Source of the DNA: Desulfacinum infernum DSM 9756
Lineage (GTDB): Bacteria > Desulfobacterota > Syntrophobacteria > Syntrophobacterales > DSM-9756
Direction of reading: 5' to 3'
Assembly: GCF_900129305.1 (NCBI RefSeq)
Contig: NZ_FQVB01000019.1
Coordinates: 28,278-92,277, forward strand
DNA: 64,000 nt
Position numbers and translations under genes: made by a program. The stretch's first letter is position 1, and the number at the start of each line of letters is the position of its first letter. The notes under the pieces were generated by a model. The model saw only the letters and a list, made by a program, of their open reading frames with translations. It was not told where the DNA came from and ran no database searches. This document shows, in pieces, positions 24,831 to 33,654 of the stretch.

Positions 24831-25643
24831 TCACGGGCTGGCCGCTTTCGCCGCGGTGTGCAGCAGTTCCGGGTTACGGTGAAAAAAGGCGCGAACCTTG
24901 GGATCTTCGCTCCTTTCCATGAGATCCCGGGGAGAACCCTGGGCGATGATTCCCTTGGCTTCCTTGTCCAGCATGATGGATCGTCTGCTGATGGTCAGGA
25001 TGCTGGCCAGTTCGTGGGTGATCACCACCATGGTGATGCCCAGAGCCTCGTTCAGGTTGAGCAGCAGGCTGTCCAGTTCCGCCGCGGTCACCGGATCCAG
25101 GCCGGCCGAGGGCTCGTCGCAGAAGAGGATCTGGGGATCCAGGGCCATGGCCCTGGCAAGGGCCGCACGCTTTCTCATTCCGCCGCTCAATTCCATGGGC
25201 ATGTAGTGGGCGTAATCGGCCAGCCCCACCGCCTCCAGCTTCGTATGGACGATCTCCTCGATCAGGGCGCCGGGAAGATCGGTGAACTCCGTCAGCGGCA
25301 GGGCCACATTGTCCGCCAGGGTGAAGGACCCCAACAGGGCTCCCGATTGGAAAAGCACCCCGATCTTCTTCCGGGCCGCTTCCAGTGCCGTTTCCCTGTC
25401 AGGTCCCGCGATGTTGTACCCCGCCACCCAAACGGAACCCTCCAGGGGGGGCAGCAACCCGATCAGGGCCTTGAGAAGCGTACTCTTGCCGCAGCCGCTC
25501 CCACCCAGGATGGTGACGATCTCCCCTTCCGCCACGTGGAAGGTCACCCCTTTCAGGATGGGGGTGCCGCCGTAACCGACGGTCAGGTTTTCGGTCCGAA
25601 CAATCGCCTGTTCCGGCTGCGCAGGGGCCTTTTCGTCTTTCAT
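24831..25643 (-). CDS. mlaF: Phospholipid ABC transporter ATPase MlaF
   Basis: 270-residue ABC ATPase. It has Walker A GGSGCGKST, Q-loop VLFQSGALLGSFTL, signature LSGGMRKRAALARA, Walker B ILFCDEPSAGLD and the switch histidine in VITHE. The SGALLGSFTVxxNVALPL region is diagnostic of the MlaF/MCE ATPase subgroup. ATG 25643 is chosen over GTG 25652 because GAGAAGG is then correctly spaced. It lies between mlaE and mlaD with gaps of 16-18 bases. Confidence 0.94.
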   Translation of the reverse strand: MKDEKAPAQPEQAIVRTENLTVGYGGTPILKGVTFHVAEGEIVTILGGSGCGKSTLLKALIGLLPPLEGSVWVAGYNIAGPDRETALEAARKKIGVLFQSGALLGSFTLADNVALPLTEFTDLPGALIEEIVHTKLEAVGLADYAHYMPMELSGGMRKRAALARAMALDPQILFCDEPSAGLDPVTAAELDSLLLNLNEALGITMVVITHELASILTISRRSIMLDKEAKGIIAQGSPRDLMERSEDPKVRAFFHRNPELLHTAAKAASP

Positions 25644-25661
25644 GGATCGCACCTTCTCACA

Positions 25662-26795
25662 CTACCACGAAAAGACATGGAAAAGGACGGTGAAGACGGC
25701 ATCGGTCAAAATGATGAGAAAGATGGATGTGACCACGGCCGAGGTGGTCATGCGCCCCACGCTGTCGGCGGTACGTTCCGTTTGAAGACCCCGGAAGCAT
25801 CCCACCAAGGCCACGACCAGGGCGAAGGCGAAGCTCTTCACCAGCCCCCCGGCCACGTCCCCCACGGTCAGGATCTGCCAGACTTCCGTGATGAAGCTGG
25901 CGGGCGTGAGGTCCAGGCTGAGCACTCCCACCACGATCCCGCCCACAATGCCCGAAGCGTTGGCGAAGATGGTCAGCAGCGGCCCGCTCACGGCGAGGGC
26001 CATCACCTTGGGCATGATGAGAAATTCCGTCACGTTGAAGCCCATGACGGTCAGGGCGTCCACTTCTTCGTTCACCTTCATGGTGCCGATTTCCGCGGCG
26101 AAGGCCGCCGCGGAGCGTCCGGCCAGGATGATGGCCGTCATGAGGGGGCCCAGCTCACGGGTCAGGGCCAGACTCACCAGGTCCGCCACGAAGATGTTGG
26201 CCCCGAACTGGCGAAGCTGCACGGCCGCCTGGAAGGCCATGATCAGGCCCATGAGAAAGCTGACCAGGAAGACGATGGGCACGGCCTCCGATCCGGAGCG
26301 TTGCACGTAGTAGAGGATCTCTCGGGGGCGGAACCGCTTGGGATTCAGACAACACGGGCCCACGGCCACCGTCACGCTGCCGATGAATTGGATGAGATCC
26401 CGGGTATCCTTCCACAGCTCCACGGCGCCGGCTCCCACCCGTTCGACAATCGGAGGACGTTTTGCGGATGTCGCTGGTGGAGGCGGAGGCGGTTCCTCGA
26501 AGAATCCGCTAAACCGCAGGAAGGATTCCACCTGGTCTTCCAAGCGGGTCAATTCCAAGGAGATTCCACGGGCCCGGCAGGTCTTTTGCAAGTTTTTGAG
26601 AACGGCGGCTCCGGCGCTGTCCAGGGTCGAAACCGTTGTCATGTCCAACACGATGGTTCGCACATGGGGATCCGACAGGAGCTGGGTGAAGGCTTCGTGG
26701 TACCAGCGGCTGGTGCTGATCACAAGAGGTGCGGACGGGGTGCATGCGGCGAGGCCTCCCTCGCGTCTTTCGACGGTCAGCACGTCAGCATTCAT
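25662..26795 (-). CDS. mlaE: STAS-MlaE permease fusion
   Basis: 377 residues. Residues 1-105 form a STAS domain (TIVLDMTTVSTLDSAGAAVLKNLQ), equivalent to MlaB. A proline run (EEPPPPPPATS) links it to a MlaE permease with five to six membrane helices and the signatures LVSFLMGLIMAFQAAVQLRQ, LTRELGPLMTAIILAGRS and AAEIGTMKVNEEVDAL. The MlaB and MlaE functions are thus fused, as in several other Gram-negatives. It is the first gene of the lipid-transport cassette on this strand. Confidence 0.93.
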   Translation of the reverse strand: MNADVLTVERREGGLAACTPSAPLVISTSRWYHEAFTQLLSDPHVRTIVLDMTTVSTLDSAGAAVLKNLQKTCRARGISLELTRLEDQVESFLRFSGFFEEPPPPPPATSAKRPPIVERVGAGAVELWKDTRDLIQFIGSVTVAVGPCCLNPKRFRPREILYYVQRSGSEAVPIVFLVSFLMGLIMAFQAAVQLRQFGANIFVADLVSLALTRELGPLMTAIILAGRSAAAFAAEIGTMKVNEEVDALTVMGFNVTEFLIMPKVMALAVSGPLLTIFANASGIVGGIVVGVLSLDLTPASFITEVWQILTVGDVAGGLVKSFAFALVVALVGCFRGLQTERTADSVGRMTTSAVVTSIFLIILTDAVFTVLFHVFSW

Positions 26796-26957
26796 GGGAC
26801 CTCGTGTATGGGGGACAAAAGTCAGGTCGCCTGCCGGCGGGGTTTCAGGGCCCAGTGATTCACAACGCCTTTGATCTCGTCACTCCCGGGCAAGCGGGGA
26901 CCATGAATTTCCGAAAGCGGAGGACTCCAGCCTCCTTTTCGGAGCAGCGAACGGCCC

Positions 26958-27245
26958 CTAAGAACCATGGTTGATCTTTTCGCGAAGCACACCGGAACAC
27001 TTGAAGGTCACCACGCGGCGGGGGGGAAGGATGATGGGCTCTCCGGTCTGGGGGTTCCTTCCGCGCCTCTGGTTCTTGGCCTTGACGCTGAACTTGCCGA
27101 AACCGCTGATGAGAACGTCCTCGCCGTCCTCCAAGGTCTGCTTGATGATTTCGAAAAGGGTCTCGATGATCTGGGCGGACTCGGCTTTGGTGAAGACGTT
27201 TTCCGCAAAGAGATTCTCCACGATGTGAGCCTTGGTCAGGGTCAT
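26958..27245 (-). CDS. ihfA: Integration host factor alpha subunit
   Basis: 95-residue HU/IHF-family DNA-bending protein. MTLTKAHIVENLF..NVFTKAESAQIIETLFEIIKQTLEDGEDVLISGFGKF is the dimerisation body, and KNQRRGRNPQTGEPIILPPRRVVTFK is the DNA-binding arm with the intercalating proline (both written in parts here). IHF-alpha is preferred over HU because of RRGRNPQTGE and the C-terminal extension. Downstream of tRNA-Met but separated by a terminator, it has its own transcription unit. Confidence 0.9.
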   Translation of the reverse strand: MTLTKAHIVENLFAENVFTKAESAQIIETLFEIIKQTLEDGEDVLISGFGKFSVKAKNQRRGRNPQTGEPIILPPRRVVTFKCSGVLREKINHGS

Positions 27246-27357
27246 GATTCGTCCTTTCTTTCCTCGTTGTCCATCGTCGATCATCGCTTGGGGGCGGTGG
27301 AAGGTCCGATCGTTCCGTCCAGTTTCTTGGCTAATAATGGATAATCTCTCGGTTTTC

Positions 27358-27398
27358 AACAAAAAAATGGGGTCGCCCCCCAAGGGCGACCCCATTAG
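27358..27398 (-). terminator. Intrinsic terminator after tRNA-Met
   Basis: On the minus strand the stem GGGGTCGCCC/GGGCGACCCC is followed by a run of seven T. It lies between tRNA-Met and ihfA. Confidence 0.85.
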
Positions 27399-27410
27399 CT
27401 GATCTTGGTG

Positions 27411-27487
27411 TGGTGGCGGTGCAGGGACTTGAACCCCGGACGCTGCGGATATGAGCCGCATGCTCTGACCAACTGAGCTACACCGCC
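27411..27487 (-). tRNA. tRNA-Met (CAT), elongator type, CCA encoded
   Basis: 77 bases. The acceptor stem is GGCGGTG/CACCGCC, the D-arm GCTC/GAGC, and the anticodon stem TGCGG/CCGCA with loop CTCATAT. The T-arm is CCGGG-GTTCAAG-TCCCTG type, with genomic ACCA. The G1-C72 pair argues against an initiator. An Ile2 (lysidine) tRNA also has CAT, but the overall sequence fits elongator Met better. Confidence 0.88.
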
Positions 27488-27499
27488 ACAGCGCCGCTA

Positions 27500-27528
27500 T
27501 ATCTAGATAATCTTGGCCCACCTGTCAA
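27500..27528 (-). promoter_or_regulatory. Sigma-70 promoter of tRNA-Met
   Basis: On the minus strand: TTGACA, a 17-base spacer and TAGATA, ending 12 bases before the tRNA. Confidence 0.8.
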
Positions 27529-27663
27529 TAGGCAAAATCAGTCGCGGCGATGGCGATTGACAAAGAAAGGGCCATCGAGTTTAATGGACATAACTGTTCG
27601 AAGGAAAATGGTTTTTTAGCTGCTCGCACCGGTTGCCGCTTTCACGGAAAGATGAGAACGCCC

Positions 27664-28041
27664 ATGTACGAAGTGAAGATCGTCAGTGATTTCGCTGCTG
27701 CTCACAACCTGAGGAATTTCCGCGGTCGATGTGAAAACCTCCACGGCCACAACTGGAAGGTGGAAGTGGTCGTGCGGGGTGATCGGTTGGATGATGCGGG
27801 CGTACTGCTGGATTTCGGTGAGCTGAAACAGGCCACTCGGGATGTCTTGCAGCTCGTCGATCACCAATATCTGAACGACCTGCCTTATTTTAAAGAACGC
27901 AATCCTTCCTCCGAATACATCGCCCGGTTTCTTTTCGAAAATCTGTCCGCGCGCGTCAATGGAGACCACCGCTGGGTCCACAGCGTGTCTGCTTGGGAAT
28001 CCAAGGATTCGTGTGCCACGTATTATGGTGAATCGCGATAG
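27664..28041 (+). CDS. queD: 6-carboxytetrahydropterin synthase QueD
   Basis: 125 residues, PTPS/QueD family, converting dihydroneopterin triphosphate in the queuosine and 7-deazaguanine pathway. The zinc ligands His14, His27 and His29 and the catalytic Cys23 are visible in FAAAHNL and CENLHGHNW. The C-terminal ESKDSCATYY follows the family pattern. ATG 27664 is the usual family start; ATG 27652, four codons earlier, has GGAAAG just upstream and cannot be excluded. Confidence 0.92.
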   Translation: MYEVKIVSDFAAAHNLRNFRGRCENLHGHNWKVEVVVRGDRLDDAGVLLDFGELKQATRDVLQLVDHQYLNDLPYFKERNPSSEYIARFLFENLSARVNGDHRWVHSVSAWESKDSCATYYGESR

Positions 28042-28065
28042 GCTTTGGGAAAGAAGGAGCAGAAA

Positions 28066-29295
28066 ATGGTCCGACAGAGGCAACTGCCTTTTGGATGTTC
28101 ATGTGGGCGCCTGAGACGAATCGCCGTTGTGGCGGCGGGCGTGGCCGTTCTTTTCTGGTTGCTCTCCACAGGGCCCCACCAGGCGCTGGCCCTGCAAAAG
28201 CATTCCTTGGAACCGTCGGGGCAGCGACCCTCCGGCGCCATGACCCCGCAGGACCACGGGACCACCTCCCAGGCACCGCAGAAAGCGTCGCCCGAAGGCC
28301 ATGGGGCGCCTCAGCCCGATTGGGTGCAGCCTGCCGCCCCTGCGCCCCACGGAAAGACGGCGGCCCAGAGTGCGGGCAAGGGCACGAGCCTCACACCCAT
28401 CCGGGAACCGGCACCCCACGGCGTCCCGGCCACTCCGCTCCTGCCAAGCCACGGGGAAGAAAAACCGGGAGCCCCCGCCGCCCATGCACCGTTGGCAGAG
28501 GCTCTGCATGGGGAAGAAGAGGGGGTGCACCTGCCGGAAATCTCTCCCACGCCGGGTGTCACCTTCGTGGAGACCATGATCAATCTCATGGAACACGAAC
28601 TCAACGGGCGCTTTCTGGGTTGGCGCCCCAACGATCTCATCCTGGGGCGTTTCACGGACAATATCAACAACTACCAGCTGGGCGTCTTGGAGGCCATGCG
28701 CTTTACCACCCTGCGCCTCAAGGACAGCCTGACCCGGATGGGAGAGGCGGACACCTATGACAGAGACTTGGAAAACGCCCTCAACCTTTTCATGAACAAG
28801 GCCACCCTCTTTTGGTTCCCTTCCGCCGAAAGTTCCTACTCGGAAGCCGTGGAGCACTTGAAGAAGTTTCTCGAAAAGCTCAAGACGGGAAGGCGGAGCT
28901 TCTACTATCGGGTGGACAACTTCATGTCGCTCATTACCTCCTACGGGGACCTACTAGGCAATGTGAACAAAAGCCTCATCATCGACCGCCACGGCGACGG
29001 GAGCCCGGTGAGCTTCTTCGAGGTGGACGACTACTTCTACTATGCCAAAGGGGTGGCCCACGTGATGTACGAGATCCTCAAGGTGGCCCGCGTGGGCTTC
29101 AAGGATCAGCTGGTCACCATCGACGCCGTGGACATCATGGACGAGATCCTCCATGAGCTGCACCGCGTGGAGGAAATGGATCCGTGGATCGTTCTGGATG
29201 GGGATCTGGACGGCTTCATCGCCAACCACAGGGCCAACATCAATGCCCCCTTGTCCGAAGTGGCCCACCTGTTTGCCATCATCAGTCGTTTCTGA
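28066..29295 (+). CDS. DUF2333 family membrane-anchored protein
   Basis: 409 residues. It has an N-terminal membrane segment (IAVVAAGVAVLFWLLSTG), a low-complexity Pro/His/Gly linker (residues about 50-165) and a DUF2333 domain, recognised from GWRPNDLILGRFTDNINNYQ, the region LKDSLTRMG..D.DLENALN and FWFPSAESSYSEAVEHLKKF. The function of the family is unknown. AAGGAG is well placed before ATG 28066. It lies 24 bases after queD. Anaerobe-type genomes carry this family as a single periplasmic protein. Confidence 0.82.
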   Translation: MVRQRQLPFGCSCGRLRRIAVVAAGVAVLFWLLSTGPHQALALQKHSLEPSGQRPSGAMTPQDHGTTSQAPQKASPEGHGAPQPDWVQPAAPAPHGKTAAQSAGKGTSLTPIREPAPHGVPATPLLPSHGEEKPGAPAAHAPLAEALHGEEEGVHLPEISPTPGVTFVETMINLMEHELNGRFLGWRPNDLILGRFTDNINNYQLGVLEAMRFTTLRLKDSLTRMGEADTYDRDLENALNLFMNKATLFWFPSAESSYSEAVEHLKKFLEKLKTGRRSFYYRVDNFMSLITSYGDLLGNVNKSLIIDRHGDGSPVSFFEVDDYFYYAKGVAHVMYEILKVARVGFKDQLVTIDAVDIMDEILHELHRVEEMDPWIVLDGDLDGFIANHRANINAPLSEVAHLFAIISRF

Positions 29296-29837
29296 TCGAG
29301 TTCTTCATTGAGAGCCGTCGCAAAGCTCTCCCCAATGCGACGAAGCCCCTTCCCGAACGGGAGGGGGCTTTTGCTTTCCTGGTGTACACTCCGTTCCTTA
29401 TCACTGCACAAAGGGGGGGATAAACCCCGCCCCTATCCCCCGAGGCAATGCGTTCATGTAAAGGCGGGCTTACCACCCGCCCTTCAGGACCGCACCACGG
29501 GAAAGAATCGTCCCATTCAGCGTTCACCCAGCTGGCGACTCCCCCTTGCGCGGAAGTGACGGTTTGCAGGGTTGTAGGGCAGCCTCCAAGGAGCTTGTCT
29601 GAGAACGGTTCTTTTTCCTTGCCCGACAAGGGATTTACTTTCTTTCGTAGCCGCGGGGCTTCAGCCCCGCGTGAAAGGGTCATCGTAAGCCCATGAAGTG
29701 ACATGGAATACCCGAAGGCCCACACCAGGTCTGGGGATTCCTCCGCAGCCCTAAAGGGCTGCGCTACGAGAAACGCGGTCATCCCTGCGCGGAAGTGACG
29801 GTTTGTCGGGTTGTCGGACAGCCTCCTGGGTAGCCTC
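29296..29837. repeat. Repeat cluster: family E, B remnants and reversed family A (A3)
   Basis: 542 gene-free bases made almost wholly of repeats. About 29415-29490 carries GGGGGGATAAACCCCGCCCC and AAAGGCGGGCTTACCACCCG (family E). About 29545-29600 is a B-type end. About 29640-29785 is a reversed family A with CGCGGGGCTTCAGCCCCGCG and GCAGCCCTAAAGGGCTGC. 29785-29836 is another B-type end. Its last TAG, read on the minus strand, is the stop of the M48 gene. Confidence 0.75.
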
Positions 29838-31691
29838 CTAAGTGCCCGGCTTTGAGCGGGACCCACCCTGCTCTTCTTTCTCCAGGGCCTCCAGAAATCT
29901 CCTTTCCTGCTCCAGGTAGTAGTCCAGGTTGGACGGTTTCTGGGCGATGGCCTGGCGGATGATGACAAGGGCGTCGCGGATCCGGCCGTTGATGAAGTAG
30001 GCTTCAGCCAGAGTGTCCAGAATGTAGGGGTCCGGTTTGAGGGTGGCGGCCTTCAGAGCCAGATCCAGGGCCTCCTTGGGCTTGTTGTAGGGAGGCGGAG
30101 CGGTGGCGTAGAGCCAGGCCAGGTTGTTGAGGATCCCCGGATGGTCGGGAGCGAACTTCAGCGCCCTTTCCAGCACCACGGCCGCGTCGCTGAATCGCTT
30201 CTTTTCCAGGAGCACGCCGCTGTAGGCCATATAAAGATCGGGGTTTCGGGGCTCGAGGTGGAGCTCTTTTTCCAGGATGTGGAGCCGGACCTCGTGGCGC
30301 CATCCCTGAACGGTGACGGACTGCTGGAAGCGGATGCCGAGGGAGCTGAGGACCCCCAGGGCGGCGAAGAAGATCACCGCCGATCGCAGCAGCTTGCGAT
30401 TGTGTGCCGCGATCAGCCGAGGATCTTCATGAGCGGCCAAGAGGGTATGGATCCTCTGGCGAATGCTGAAGTGGTGCCAGCTGGGCAGATCTTCGATCTG
30501 ACCGCTGTGAAAGGCGATCTTCTGAAGCGAGGACACCAACGTGAAGGGATGCCCCACCACCTGCAAGGCGAAGAGATCGGCCTGGCGCTCGCAATTGCGC
30601 ATAAAGTAGCCGAAGAGATAGCGGAAATAGAGGATCAGCATGACCAAGACCGGAAGGCTGTAGGTCATGGCGAACAGCGAGTGATCCAGGGGGTTGGCCG
30701 AGGTGGCCCATGCCAGGACCGTCTTCTGTCTGAGCAACAGAAGCAGGATGATGTCCTGAAAGGCGTAGGACACCACGGCGTAGGCGATGAAAAGGCACAG
30801 GTAGAAGATGGCGTGGAGGCGTTTGACGTGGCCCATCTCGTGGGACACCACGGCCTTGAGCTCTTCGACGCTGAGAAGCTGAAGAAGTCCGCGGGTGAAG
30901 AGAATGTAGCGAAGTTTCGGCAAAACCCCCAGAACGGCCGCCGTCAAATGGTCTCCACCGTAGAGGGGCCACAAGAGGAAATCTCCCAGCCGAAAGCCGC
31001 GCCGCCGGCAAAAATCTTCCAATTCGCTTCGGACCGGCGAGCGGGGAAGGGGCTCGCAGCCCCAGAACCGCACCACCAGGTAGGGTGAAAAGCAGAGAAA
31101 GAGGCAGAAAACAAAACCATACAGGACGATCTGACCCGGTTCCGATTGAAACACCTGGGGGATCCTCACGAACTGAAGCAGGTCGGAAACCAGGGCAATG
31201 AGAAACCAAGGAATGAGCAGGGCGCTGTAAAAGGACAAGTGTCCTTTCAGAAAGGAACTTCGGCTGGTTTCGGAACGGTAGATGGCCTGATGCACCGGAT
31301 AGGCCCAGTACCAGACCACGGTCAGGTGCAACAGATAGAGGCCCAGTCCCACCATGCCCGAAACGGTGAAGAAGCGCTGAAATCCCGGAAGGTGCTGCAG
31401 AAAGAACTTGATGTCCAAAACGTACACGTCGAAGGCCAGAACCCCCAGGGCGAGAATAGGCAGTCGTGACAGGGTCCTGTGATAGCGCAGGGAGATGAGG
31501 GAAGGGGGATCTCCGCGATGGAGCCTTCGGAGCAGCGCCCGGAAGGACCAGGCGCACAGCAGAACGAAGACGGCGAAAACCGCCGCGCCCAGAAAGAGGG
31601 TCTGGACGGGGGGGCGGAGGCTTTCGCGCCCGGGCTCCTGGATGGAAAACAGGAGCAGCGCGACGATGAATGTCAGCAGTTGTGAATACAT
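29838..31691 (-). CDS. Integral-membrane M48 metallopeptidase with C-terminal TPRs
   Basis: 617 residues. Several N-terminal membrane helices (about residues 1-230) are followed by the zinc site HEMGH (His284, Glu285, His288) in VVSHEMGHVKRLHAI, and the third-ligand region MRNCERQADLFALQ. One more helix and about three tetratricopeptide units at the C-terminus (NPDLYMAYSGVLLEKKRFSD and following) complete it. It resembles HtpX/BepA-type envelope quality-control proteases, with the topology of an inner-membrane enzyme. The start overlaps the upstream gene by 19 bases. The stop TAG lies in a repeat terminus. Confidence 0.85.
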   Translation of the reverse strand: MYSQLLTFIVALLLFSIQEPGRESLRPPVQTLFLGAAVFAVFVLLCAWSFRALLRRLHRGDPPSLISLRYHRTLSRLPILALGVLAFDVYVLDIKFFLQHLPGFQRFFTVSGMVGLGLYLLHLTVVWYWAYPVHQAIYRSETSRSSFLKGHLSFYSALLIPWFLIALVSDLLQFVRIPQVFQSEPGQIVLYGFVFCLFLCFSPYLVVRFWGCEPLPRSPVRSELEDFCRRRGFRLGDFLLWPLYGGDHLTAAVLGVLPKLRYILFTRGLLQLLSVEELKAVVSHEMGHVKRLHAIFYLCLFIAYAVVSYAFQDIILLLLLRQKTVLAWATSANPLDHSLFAMTYSLPVLVMLILYFRYLFGYFMRNCERQADLFALQVVGHPFTLVSSLQKIAFHSGQIEDLPSWHHFSIRQRIHTLLAAHEDPRLIAAHNRKLLRSAVIFFAALGVLSSLGIRFQQSVTVQGWRHEVRLHILEKELHLEPRNPDLYMAYSGVLLEKKRFSDAAVVLERALKFAPDHPGILNNLAWLYATAPPPYNKPKEALDLALKAATLKPDPYILDTLAEAYFINGRIRDALVIIRQAIAQKPSNLDYYLEQERRFLEALEKEEQGGSRSKPGT

Positions 31692-32599
31692 GCGTTCGGC
31701 AGATGATCCAAAAAGCGGTGCAACCGCGACCGGGCTTCCTCGCTCAGAACGGGGGCCGCCGTCAAGTATCCCATGGCATGGAGCATCCCCGCAAGGGTAT
31801 CGGTCGGATGGGGGGGTAGGATCCGCAGGCATTCCTGCAGAATCCCCATGGCTTCCATGTAGGTGTCCATGTTTTCAGCGCGGGCGCTCAGGCTTTTTCT
31901 TTCCAGGAGAGCGGCCCAGACGGGGGCCGTGACGTTGGACGAAGCGGACACGACGCCGGTGGTACTGGGATAGTCCAAAAAGCCGGCCTCGTCGCCGTCC
32001 AGAAGGCAAAAGTCCCTACGTCTCACCACGGCCTTGGCGTAGTTCAGGGAGCGCCGGAGCGATCCGTGCTGGATGAGTGCGATGAGGCGCGGGTTTTCCG
32101 CCAGCTGTTTCAATACGCTGGTCCGAAGATTCACGTGGCTTGTCCACGTCTTGAAGGGGCGCACCCGGTCCGGATCGTTTTCCAGGGCAAAGGGACGCCT
32201 CGTCAGGGAGGCCAGCTGGTGGAGCACGTCCGGCAGACCGCGGTTGCTATGGTAAGCCAGAGGCGTGTCGAGCCAGACCACCTGGTCGTACTGATCGGTG
32301 GATTTCAGTTTTTGGTCCAGCCGCTGCAGGTGGGAAGCGGTTTCTTGGCGGTCCTTGCCGGTGATGCGCACGAGCAGGGGGCGGTCGGCGGGCAACAGCC
32401 CGAGGATTTTTTCCATGACTTCCAGATCCAGAGGTTGCAAGCAGGGGCCGCACCGCACCGGATCCCAAAAGGGCGGATCGATGACAAACCCGTCCGCATA
32501 GGGGGCGAGAGAACCCAGGAACGCTCTCCACCGGATCGCTTCCCAGTCTTTCGGGATAAAGAGTCGGCAAAGAAGTCCCCGGATTTGGCAGCCGGCCAT
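31673..32599 (-). CDS. DapA/NAL superfamily protein without catalytic lysine
   Basis: 308 residues with the outline of a dihydrodipicolinate synthase-type TIM barrel: DTPLAYHSNRGLPDVLHQL, LAENPRLIALIQHGSLRRSL, LLDGDEAGFLDYPSTTGVVS and ASSNVTAPVWAALLE. In DapA the Schiff-base lysine lies in IVGIKEASG; here the aligned residue is Gln177. The catalytic tyrosine position (LYN) reads LEN. So aldolase chemistry is unlikely and a binding or structural role is more probable. It overlaps the M48 gene, which suggests a functional pair. A strong GAGGGGGG ribosome site is present. Confidence 0.7.
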   Translation of the reverse strand: MAGCQIRGLLCRLFIPKDWEAIRWRAFLGSLAPYADGFVIDPPFWDPVRCGPCLQPLDLEVMEKILGLLPADRPLLVRITGKDRQETASHLQRLDQKLKSTDQYDQVVWLDTPLAYHSNRGLPDVLHQLASLTRRPFALENDPDRVRPFKTWTSHVNLRTSVLKQLAENPRLIALIQHGSLRRSLNYAKAVVRRRDFCLLDGDEAGFLDYPSTTGVVSASSNVTAPVWAALLERKSLSARAENMDTYMEAMGILQECLRILPPHPTDTLAGMLHAMGYLTAAPVLSEEARSRLHRFLDHLPNACIHNC

Positions 32600-32608
32600 G
32601 GTCCCCCC

Positions 32609-33640
32609 TCAGGTGGAAAAGCGGATGCGTCCCTTTCCCAGCAGGTCGTGCAGGTGCAGGATCCCCAGGATACGGTTGTGGGCGTCGGTGACGGGCAGTA
32701 CGGTGACCAGGTGTTTTTCCATGATCTCGATGGCCTCTCCCACCTTGATGTCGGGTGGGATCGTTCTCGGCGATCGCGTCATGACGTCCCCCACAGTCCT
32801 TCCGTCCAGGGTGCCCAAATTCTCGATGGCCCGTCGAAGATCTCCGTCCGTCAGGATGCCCACGAGCGCCCCCGCGCCGTCGGCGACCAGAGTGGCCCCC
32901 AGTCCTTTCCTGGATATATGTCGCACCGCGTCGATCAGGGTACATTGGGGATTGACCACGGGGACGGCATCCCCGCAGCGCATGAGATCCGAGACGCGGG
33001 CCTGGAGTTGGCGCCCCAATTGACCTCCGGGGTGGAACCGGCGGAAGTCCCGGGCCTTGAAATCGCGCGCTTTGATGAGTGCCACGGCGAGAGCGTCCCC
33101 CATGGCGAGCATGGCGGTGGAACTGGCCGTGGGAGCCAGCCCCAGGGGGCATGCTTCCCGGGGAACGCCCGTATAGATGGCCAGATCGCTGTGTTCGGCC
33201 AAAGTGGAATGGAGGTTGCCCGTGAAGGCCAGGATCTTTGTTCCCATGGCCCGGAGGCTCGGCAGGATGAAGTTGATTTCGTCCGTCTCGCCGCTGTTGG
33301 AAAGGGCCAGAACGATATCCTCCGGGCGCACCATGCCCAGATCGCCGTGCATGGCTTCCACGGGATGAAGGAAAAGGGCCGGGGTGCCGGTACTGCTGAG
33401 GGTGGCGACGATCTTTCGGCCCACGATCCCGGATTTTCCCACGCCGGTGACGATCACCCGGCCCTTGGATTCCAGGATCATCTCCACGGCCTGGGCGAAC
33501 GACTCGTCCACATGTTCGATCAAGGTGAGAATGCCTTCGGCCTCGATGTGGAGCACATCCTTGGCGATGCGCACCAGATCCTTACGGCTCAACGGGAGAG
33601 CCGGCTTGGCCGGTAATTCCTGTGCAGCTTGTGTTTCCAT
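32609..33640 (-). CDS. kdsD: Arabinose-5-phosphate isomerase KdsD
   Basis: 343 residues. An N-terminal SIS domain (GRVIVTGVGKSGIVGRKIVA, ALSNSGETDEI) is followed by two CBS domains (VSDLMRCGDAVPVV and VGDVMTRSPRTIPP). It interconverts ribulose-5-P and arabinose-5-P, the first step to KDO for lipopolysaccharide. kdsB for the same pathway lies nearby at 40377. It is followed by the DapA-like gene after 9 bases and preceded by purF, 14 bases away. Confidence 0.94.
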   Translation of the reverse strand: METQAAQELPAKPALPLSRKDLVRIAKDVLHIEAEGILTLIEHVDESFAQAVEMILESKGRVIVTGVGKSGIVGRKIVATLSSTGTPALFLHPVEAMHGDLGMVRPEDIVLALSNSGETDEINFILPSLRAMGTKILAFTGNLHSTLAEHSDLAIYTGVPREACPLGLAPTASSTAMLAMGDALAVALIKARDFKARDFRRFHPGGQLGRQLQARVSDLMRCGDAVPVVNPQCTLIDAVRHISRKGLGATLVADGAGALVGILTDGDLRRAIENLGTLDGRTVGDVMTRSPRTIPPDIKVGEAIEIMEKHLVTVLPVTDAHNRILGILHLHDLLGKGRIRFST

Positions 33641-33654
33641 GATTCCTCGATGTC

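Noticed and set aside
24699..26858. 719-codon plus-strand frame opposite the lipid transporter cassette
   Set aside because: Antisense to mlaE, mlaF and mlaD, all of which have clear motifs and ribosome sites.
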